NCBI RefSeq assembly: GCF_000193495.2
Contig: NZ_AP023410.1
Coordinates: 62,001 to 126,000, forward strand
DNA from: Acetobacter aceti NBRC 14818
Lineage (GTDB): Bacteria > Pseudomonadota > Alphaproteobacteria > Acetobacterales > Acetobacteraceae
Length of the DNA stretch: 64,000 nt
Reading direction: 5' to 3'
In this document: positions 59,109 through 64,000 of the stretch, piece after piece
How the letters are laid out: every line of letters starts with the position of its first letter
Position numbering within the stretch: the first letter of the stretch is position 1
Position numbers and translations under genes: made by a program
Notes under the pieces: generated by a model
The model's database searches: none
The model's input: only the letters and a program-made list of their open reading frames with translations
Told to the model about the DNA's origin: nothing

Positions 59109-59444
59109 ATGCACAGCACGCGTCTTTTTGTCCTCTGTCTTCTGCCGATGCTCGCGGGATGTTCTGTCCCGCAGATCGGTTCGTTCGCCATGGGGCGGAC
59201 ATGCAGCACGTCCGAACTGATGAAAGGCACGGGCTGGTGCTCGCCTCCTGAAACGCCGCCGCCGCCCCAGCCTTATTGCACACAGGGATGGAGCGGTGTG
59301 GACTGCTGGAGCCGACCGGACCTTATGCCCAACGTGGCCCGATCCGTTGCGGAAGGCCCTACAGGTCTCACGGCGGAGCAGAATGCCGTGCGACTGAACA
59401 AGTCCTATACGGATGTGCCCCCGTCCAATCAGAACAGCTACTGA
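59109..59444 (+). CDS. Small lipoprotein of unknown function (111 aa)
   Basis: A 111-residue protein with a lipoprotein signal (STRLFVLCLLPMLAGC, lipobox LAGC). After it come a Cys pair region and a Pro-rich stretch (SPPETPPPPQPYCTQGW). The four later cysteines may form disulfides in the envelope. I do not recognise the family. An upstream TTG at 59091 is a less likely start. The gene ends overlapping the converging hydratase gene by 7 bases. Confidence 0.65.
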   Translation: MHSTRLFVLCLLPMLAGCSVPQIGSFAMGRTCSTSELMKGTGWCSPPETPPPPQPYCTQGWSGVDCWSRPDLMPNVARSVAEGPTGLTAEQNAVRLNKSYTDVPPSNQNSY

Positions 59445-60487
59445 ACCTTAAAGCAGTGCTCTACAGCGTCCTCCTTCACCTCTGACAGCGTGGCCGGAGA
59501 CCAGCGCGGTGCATTGTCCTTGTCGATCACTCTGGCTCTGACGCCTTCAGAGAAATCGGGGCGGGAGATCATGTGCAGCACCAGCTGTGTTTCGAGAGCA
59601 AAGGCATCGTCGCATGAGGCGTGGGTAGCGTGGAGTTTCTGCTGCATCCTCCATGTGACATGAAGTGAGAACGGGCAGAGACTGCGCAAAGTGGTCAGGT
59701 CCGTTTTGGCCCAGTCTTCATCCGACGCTTCCAGTCGCGAGAGCAGCACCGGAAGTCCTTCATGTGGTCCCATATCTTCCACATCATAAACTGTGCTGAT
59801 CGTCCGGGGGAATGCGTCCGCAAGTGGTGTGAGGTCTGTCGCAGCGTAGCGCTGCAGAATAACGTCCTCTGGTGCTGTGTCGCTGAGTAGCGCGGCTTTC
59901 AATGCCTCAAGTTTTTCGGAAGACACAAGGTAATCGGCGAAACCCATGGTGACCGCCTGAGCGCCAGCCATCCGGCCACCTGTCAGCGCCAGTCGCAGTC
60001 CGTAGGGACGAGGTGCCTGCGCCAGAAGCCAAGAGCCTCCTGCATCCGGCGTTAGTCCGATCAGATTTTCAGGCATGGCGAGAACCGAGCGTTCCGTGAC
60101 CACGCGGTAACGGGCATGCGCGCCCAGCCCGATGCCACCGCCCATTGTGATGCCATCCATAAGGGTAATGATTGGTTTGGGGTAATCGGCGATCATCTGC
60201 ATGGCCTGATAGGGAATGACCATGTTCGTATGAGCGGCTTTCGGACCCTCGTCCTGGATGGTTCGGTAGAGAGACTTGATATCGCCGCCCGCACAGAACG
60301 CCTTGCTGGATGAGGAATCTATGAGAATTCTCTGAACTGAGGGATCATCTTGCCATTGGGCAAGAGCCTCCATGATTGCCTCAGCCATGGCGCGATCAAT
60401 CGCATTGAGGTTTTTGGGCCTGTCGAGTGTAATGTGACCGGCCTGTCCGTGGCGGCTGTACTGGATAGAGCTTATTGTGTCCTGCAT
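59438..60487 (-). CDS. Enoyl-CoA hydratase/isomerase family protein, 3-hydroxyisobutyryl-CoA hydrolase-like
   Basis: A 349-residue crotonase-fold enzyme. Oxyanion-hole motifs are FCAGGDIKSLYR near residue 64 and GGGIGLGAHARYRV near 117; PENLIGLTPDAGGSWLLA follows. The long C-terminal half with LRSLCPFSLHVTWR is typical of 3-hydroxyisobutyryl-CoA hydrolases in valine breakdown rather than of simple hydratases (about 260 residues). It is transcribed divergently from the flavin reductase gene. Confidence 0.88.
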   Translation of the reverse strand: MQDTISSIQYSRHGQAGHITLDRPKNLNAIDRAMAEAIMEALAQWQDDPSVQRILIDSSSSKAFCAGGDIKSLYRTIQDEGPKAAHTNMVIPYQAMQMIADYPKPIITLMDGITMGGGIGLGAHARYRVVTERSVLAMPENLIGLTPDAGGSWLLAQAPRPYGLRLALTGGRMAGAQAVTMGFADYLVSSEKLEALKAALLSDTAPEDVILQRYAATDLTPLADAFPRTISTVYDVEDMGPHEGLPVLLSRLEASDEDWAKTDLTTLRSLCPFSLHVTWRMQQKLHATHASCDDAFALETQLVLHMISRPDFSEGVRARVIDKDNAPRWSPATLSEVKEDAVEHCFKVQ

Positions 60488-60631
60488 ACGGTAACCCCTG
60501 TTACCAGCGTTTCTGAGACGGTCGCATTTATTCAGAGTTTATATCTGGTTGCGACAATCCATTTAATCGCTAAGGGGTAGGCTGTATGAAGGAGCCACGA
60601 CTGCACGACTGCGTGAGAGAAGGTAAGAAAT

Positions 60632-61117
60632 TTGAGCGTTGACGGAACTCTCTTTCGGGAAGCTATGGCGCGTCTCGGCGCGGCTGTGACGGTCGTCACT
60701 ACCGGCACTCTGGCTGAACCGGTCGGGTTTACAGCCTCGGCCGTATGCTCGGTTACGGATGATCCTCCGACCCTGCTCGTCTGCCTCAAACGGGCGAGTC
60801 GTGTGCGGGAGGCTTTCCATGAGGGCGGTCCGATGTGCGTCAATGTTCTGGCGTCCGCCCAGCAGCATCTGTCTGATCGATTCGCTAGCGCTCTGGATGC
60901 CGTAGAACGATTTACGGTCGGTCACTGGACAACGCTCGAAACCGGTGCGCCGTGCCTTGAAGAAGCCGTTTCCTCGCTCGACTGCCGCATTGAACGGATT
61001 GTTGAAGTCGGTACGCACAGTGTGCTGTTTGGTCAGGTGCAGGCCGTCAGAATGGGAAGTCCGGTTCCAGCGCTTGTCTACTTCAACCGCGCCTATCATC
61101 ATCTGCCACACAGCTGA
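60632..61117 (+). CDS. Flavin reductase-like protein (HpaC/split-barrel), TTG start
   Basis: A 161-residue split-barrel FMN-binding protein. The likely start is TTG at 60632 because GAGAAGG lies 9 bases upstream and the family's N-terminal FREAMARLGAAVTVVTT follows. GFTASAVCSVTDDPPTLLVCL, FHEGGPMCVNVLA and the terminal FNRAYHHL are those of NAD(P)H:flavin oxidoreductases that supply reduced flavin to monooxygenases. No partner oxygenase is adjacent. Confidence 0.85.
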   Translation: MSVDGTLFREAMARLGAAVTVVTTGTLAEPVGFTASAVCSVTDDPPTLLVCLKRASRVREAFHEGGPMCVNVLASAQQHLSDRFASALDAVERFTVGHWTTLETGAPCLEEAVSSLDCRIERIVEVGTHSVLFGQVQAVRMGSPVPALVYFNRAYHHLPHS

Positions 61118-61165
61118 TTTCGTCTCTTTCCCGGAATTCCCCTCTTTTCAAAGAAAGATCATGTC

Positions 61166-61291
61166 ATGGCGACGTGTAGCCCCAAAACTGAAGTGCCTGT
61201 TATCACTCTCCGTGCTCTTCTGATTGCTCATGCCTGTCTGGCCGTGTTCATTGCACTCATGGCGTGGCTTGACTGGTCACTGCCCAACTGA
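61166..61291 (+). CDS. Candidate 41-residue membrane protein
   Basis: Starting at ATG 61166 (AAAGAAAG upstream) a frame encodes 41 residues: a polar head (MATCSPKTEVPVITLR) and one hydrophobic helix (ALLIAHACLAVFIALMAW) with a short tail. It is too short for ordinary gene finding. The amphipathic layout and position between two genes support it; a shifted frame overlaps it and may be the alternative. Function unknown. Confidence 0.4.
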   Translation: MATCSPKTEVPVITLRALLIAHACLAVFIALMAWLDWSLPN

Positions 61292-61328
61292 GTCTCGGAG
61301 GATCTATCGCTGGATCCACGCACATGTT

Positions 61329-61688
61329 TCAGGCAGTCGGCGGTAGTATTTCCCGCACGATTTCCGCTGGACGACAAACGCGTGCACCGAGAGTGGTCAC
61401 GACGACAGGCCGGTTCAGCAGGATCGGATGGGCCGAAATCGCGATGAGAATCTGCTCATCCGTTGTTCCCTTTTCCGTCAGCTTGAGTTCCGTTGCTAGA
61501 GGCTCCTTGGTTCTGAGCAGGCTGTGGGCTCCTGAGGGCAGAAGACTGGCGAGATCGCGCAGTGTCGCAAGATCGGGTGGCGTCTTCAGATAATCGATGA
61601 TCGTCAGATCTGTAATTTCGTCCTTGAGAATATCCAGAACCTTGCGGGACGTCCCGCAGCGTGGGTTGTGGTAGAGTGTTGCCTGCAT
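61329..61688 (-). CDS. arsC: ArsC/Spx-family reductase (arsenate reductase-like)
   Basis: A 119-residue thioredoxin-fold protein. YHNPRCGTSRKVLD with Cys11 and the later PILLNRPVVVT with Arg are the glutaredoxin-linked ArsC signature. Members reduce arsenate with glutathione and glutaredoxin; some relatives have other roles. No ars operon is near. It is divergent from cspA. Confidence 0.87.
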   Translation of the reverse strand: MQATLYHNPRCGTSRKVLDILKDEITDLTIIDYLKTPPDLATLRDLASLLPSGAHSLLRTKEPLATELKLTEKGTTDEQILIAISAHPILLNRPVVVTTLGARVCRPAEIVREILPPTA

Positions 61689-61780
61689 CGGGCTGTTTCC
61701 CGCTCGTGGTGAAAGGATGAGGTCTTGGTGCAGAGATCTTTCTGTCAGCCCACAGTGTCAACCGGATCGAAGTGTTTGTG

Positions 61781-61812
61781 GAGACTGCGGCAAGAATTCT
61801 CTTGCCAGTCTC
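61781..61812 (+). promoter_or_regulatory. Strong hairpin in the cspA leader
   Basis: GAGACT at 61781-61786 and AGTCTC at 61807-61812 flank a perfect GGCAAGA/TCTTGCC stem (61789-61806, loop ATTC), with a 2-base bulge between. It lies about 70 bases before the cspA ATG in a long leader. Cold-shock mRNAs often have structured leaders; the effect here is not shown. Confidence 0.55.
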
Positions 61813-61879
61813 GGATTGTCGGTTTCGTATGGTGCCAGAACGGAGCTGAGGGCTCCGGTTTCCCGAGAGGATAAAGAGT

Positions 61880-62083
61880 ATGGCTACCGGCACTGTGAAA
61901 TGGTTCAATGTGACCAAGGGTTACGGCTTCATCAAACCCGACGATTCCGACAAGGATGTGTTTGTGCACATCACCGCCGTTCAGACAGCAGGATGGCAGG
62001 GTCTTGCGGATGGCGAGCGTCTCAGCTTTGATCTGACGGAAGATCGCGGCAAGACAGCTGCGACAAATCTCCAGAAAATCTGA
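61880..62083 (+). CDS. cspA: Cold-shock protein (CspA family)
   Basis: A 67-residue single-stranded nucleic-acid binding protein. TGTVKWFNVTKGYGFI contains RNP1 (KGYGFI) and DVFVHI is RNP2. Length and order are those of CspA-type cold-shock domains. GAGAGGATAAAGAG precedes the ATG as ribosome binding site. It has a long leader of over 100 bases with a strong hairpin. GCGTTC/GAACGC after the stop (about 62085-62102) may end the transcript. Confidence 0.95.
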   Translation: MATGTVKWFNVTKGYGFIKPDDSDKDVFVHITAVQTAGWQGLADGERLSFDLTEDRGKTAATNLQKI

Positions 62084-62178
62084 AGCGTTCCTGAAAGAAC
62101 GCTCTCTGCTGAACTGAAGAAGGAAATCCCCACAGACCTCCGGCTGGTCCGGAACCGTCCGTGGCGAGATGTATTTTG

Positions 62179-63339
62179 ATGACAATTTTTCGATCATTGA
62201 GAGGCGGACTGCTGTCCGAAGCTTCCCGGACGATTGCGGCCTGCGCGTTGTTGGGACTACCGGGTGCGCCCTTGGCGGCGCACGCAGCTGATAGCGTAGA
62301 ACAAAGCTTTGTTCCGTCAGGTAATGTGCATGTTCTGGCACGGTTTTCTGATGCGCAGCCTTCCGGCATCGCTCATCTTGCCGACGGTCGGTTTGTACTG
62401 TCCTTTCCCACCAGCGCGCAGACGCATCCCGGTCCGGTGCTGGCTGTCTGGAAAGGTGGTTCGGAACTTCAGCCATTTCCTGATGCCGCGACCCAGAAAG
62501 AAATGAAGTCCCCTCTGGGCATGACCGTAGATGCTCAGGGCAGATTATGGGTGATCGACGAGGGTGTTGTTGCAGGTCAGACGGAGCCTCAGACGCCTGC
62601 GATCATTCTGATTGATCCAAGCACGAACAGCATCGTCCGGCGCTTTGCTCTGACGGCTCCGGTTGTGCTGCCGGACAGTCATATCAACGATATTCGTGTC
62701 GATCTGACGCATGGCAAAAGCGGAACGGCCTTTATTTCCGATACGTCCCAGACGACGCATCCGGCCCTGATCGTTCTTGATATCGCAAGTGGTCAGGCCA
62801 GACGGATTCTGGCGGAAGATAGAAGTGTCAGCGCGGTGGCGGGCCATGTCATGGAAGTGGACGGAAAGCTGTTCCGTTATAATCCGGATCACCCGCAAAT
62901 GCCGCAGGGTGGGGTGAACGGCATTGGCCTCAGCGCAGATTCTTCCCGGCTGTTCTGGGCGCCTTTTTCTTCCAGACGTCTCTACAGCGCGCCGACAGCC
63001 GTGCTGTCTGATCCTGTGATCAGCGAAGCCGGTCTCAGTCAGGCTGTACGTGACGAAGGTGAAGTCGGCGTTGTCGATGGCATTTTCACCGCTCCCGATG
63101 GCAGTCTCTATATGGCTGACGAGGAACGGCATGGGGTTATTCGCCGGACGCCTGATGGCACTCTCAGCCTTGTTGCGCATGATCCCCGCCTGATCAGCCC
63201 GGATAGCGTGGCCTTGGGTGAGACCGCGAACAGTCTGATCATGACGGTTGGGCAGTGGGCCAGACTGCCTGTTTTCCATGATGGTCATGATATGCAGCAG
63301 CGTCCCTATCTGGTCGTGCGCATTGATCTGAAAAACTGA
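62179..63339 (+). CDS. Secreted major royal jelly/yellow family protein
   Basis: A 386-residue exported beta-propeller. The ATG at 62179 gives a long signal peptide (cleavage near AHA-A); a GTG at 62161 is possible. Family patterns are HVLARFSDAQPSGIAHLADGR, KSPLGMTVDAQGRLWVIDEG, DSHINDIRVDL and GGVNGIGLSADSSRLFWAPF. Bacterial members of this family are mostly uncharacterised; some relatives are lactonases. Substrate is unknown. It has no operon partners. Confidence 0.82.
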   Translation: MTIFRSLRGGLLSEASRTIAACALLGLPGAPLAAHAADSVEQSFVPSGNVHVLARFSDAQPSGIAHLADGRFVLSFPTSAQTHPGPVLAVWKGGSELQPFPDAATQKEMKSPLGMTVDAQGRLWVIDEGVVAGQTEPQTPAIILIDPSTNSIVRRFALTAPVVLPDSHINDIRVDLTHGKSGTAFISDTSQTTHPALIVLDIASGQARRILAEDRSVSAVAGHVMEVDGKLFRYNPDHPQMPQGGVNGIGLSADSSRLFWAPFSSRRLYSAPTAVLSDPVISEAGLSQAVRDEGEVGVVDGIFTAPDGSLYMADEERHGVIRRTPDGTLSLVAHDPRLISPDSVALGETANSLIMTVGQWARLPVFHDGHDMQQRPYLVVRIDLKN

Positions 63340-63668
63340 TTATCTGTTTTTCAACCGGGGTGTGTTGCCTGACCGCCCCGGGTTTCTGTGGAAATCTTCT
63401 CTCCTGATATCTGCTTCATGGATGACAGTCTGCATGATTTCCAGATATGCCAGCAAAACGGGCAACGGCTTGGTCTGTTGGTCGTTGGGGTGTGATCTGT
63501 GCGTTTTCTGACAGTGATTGCTAGAGAAGAGTGGGAATAATCCTCTTCACATAAAAGCTGAAGATATACCCTTGGCTATCAAGAAGAGTGCACGAAAAAA
63601 TCTGTGAAGGATAAGCCTGCTCCCTTCATTTTAATACAATCCTAAATAACCCATTTGATATTGGTTTT
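63340..63668. other. 329-base intergenic region
   Basis: AACCGGGG at 63353-63360 partly pairs with CCCCGGGTT at 63376-63384, a weak hairpin that may end the preceding transcript. The right part is AT-rich and holds the promoter of the transglycosylase gene. No gene is seen. Confidence 0.4.
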
Positions 63669-64000
63669 ATGAACCAATTTTTTGGATATTGGCTTGTTAT
63701 GGCTGGCCTTGTCATGGGGCTTGCGCCGGTCAAGGCTCAGGCAGCGCAGGTTGTCTCGTGCGACAAGGCAGCGGCTATTGTGGAGAAAAGCCTGGATATT
63801 CCTCTGGGTCTGCTTGTCGCGATTGCGCGGGTTGAAAGCAATAATCAACCCCTTGCCGTCAATGTAAACGGCCTCACTGTTTCCTTTTCCCGTCAGGAAC
63901 TGGCGGTTGATGCCGTAAAAACAATGCTGAAATCGGGTGCTTTCGGTCCTCGGCCGCATGTCGATATCGGATGTTTCCAGATCAATCTCGGTTGGCATTC
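63669..64000 (+). CDS. Lytic transglycosylase (SLT domain), N-terminal part, cut by window edge
   Basis: The frame is open from ATG 63669 to the window end, giving 110 residues of an exported protein. A signal peptide (FGYWLVMAGLVMGLAPVKAQA) is followed by the soluble lytic transglycosylase fold: LLVAIARVESNN, where Glu is the catalytic acid, then VDIGCFQINLGWH. Such enzymes cleave peptidoglycan, often for assembly of flagella or secretion systems; the neighbour to the right is not visible. Confidence 0.85.
   Translation, partial: MNQFFGYWLVMAGLVMGLAPVKAQAAQVVSCDKAAAIVEKSLDIPLGLLVAIARVESNNQPLAVNVNGLTVSFSRQELAVDAVKTMLKSGAFGPRPHVDIGCFQINLGWH

Noticed and set aside
1-64000. CRISPR array, prophage, conjugative element or toxin-antitoxin pair
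   Set aside because: No regularly spaced repeats, phage structural genes, mobilisation genes or convincing toxin-antitoxin pairs were found anywhere in the window.

Overview
This 64-kb window looks like chromosome of an acetic acid bacterium (Acetobacteraceae, Alphaproteobacteria). The coding DNA is moderately high in GC. It carries a gluconate 5-dehydrogenase of the Gluconobacter type beside a gluconate permease, a three-subunit proton-translocating transhydrogenase in one operon with NAD-linked alcohol and aldehyde dehydrogenases, and alphaproteobacterial markers (DUF2849-cysI-DUF934, a NadQ-type NAD regulator, an NDUFS6-like CHCC zinc-finger protein). The genus cannot be fixed from the sequence. 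I see no prophage, no intact insertion sequence and no CRISPR array. Mobile DNA is limited to a transposase tail and a few AT-rich, probably acquired genes.

Layout. 1-567: start of rsmB (cut by the window edge). 715-3032: two adjoining genes of unknown function. 3190-5806: a three-gene iron-complex/cobalamin-type ABC importer, followed by an IS5-like transposase remnant. 6170-11636 (minus): pntAA-pntAB-pntB-adh-aldh, with a good FNR-like box in the promoter. 11979-14194: gluconate permease and gluconate 5-dehydrogenase. 14448-15005: an AT-rich orphan gene with a nuclease-like motif. 15142-21567 (minus): sulfate uptake and sulfite reduction (sulfate-binding protein, cysT, cysW, cysA, DUF2849, cysI, DUF934). 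21753-23261: secreted hydrolase. 23605-29629: tripartite RND efflux system. 30412-34285: second sulfur cluster (small protein, cysE, OprP-type porin, second sulfate-binding protein) behind a leader with consecutive hairpins.

34492-43912 (minus) is one tightly packed run: CHCC protein, polA, an atypical SCO-like protein and a five-gene peptide-type ABC importer, nearly all with overlapping starts and stops. 44050-50231 holds a lipoprotein hydrolase, tRNA-Arg(CCG), an AT-rich glycosyltransferase gene, a glutathione S-transferase, a divergent LysR/SDR pair and an LtrA protein preceded by nine consecutive G. 50712-53591 is nadQ-nadA-nadC with a perfect palindromic operator in front of nadA. 54029-55129 is an orphan radical SAM gene. 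55186-58874 (minus) is yfgM-bamB-der. The right end holds small metabolic genes, a cold-shock gene with a strong leader hairpin, a royal-jelly/yellow family protein and the start of a lytic transglycosylase.

How the parts may work together: the pnt operon would move reducing equivalents between NADH made by the alcohol and aldehyde dehydrogenases and NADPH, which gluconate 5-dehydrogenase and biosynthesis use. The two sulfur clusters would share one CysTWA importer fed by two closely similar binding proteins. The nad cluster appears to be controlled by its own NAD-sensing repressor. No clearly new defence or mobile system is visible. The best candidates for undescribed biology are the unknown gene pair at 715-3032, the small protein and structured leader in front of cysE, the polA-transporter run with its altered SCO protein, and the orphan radical SAM gene.
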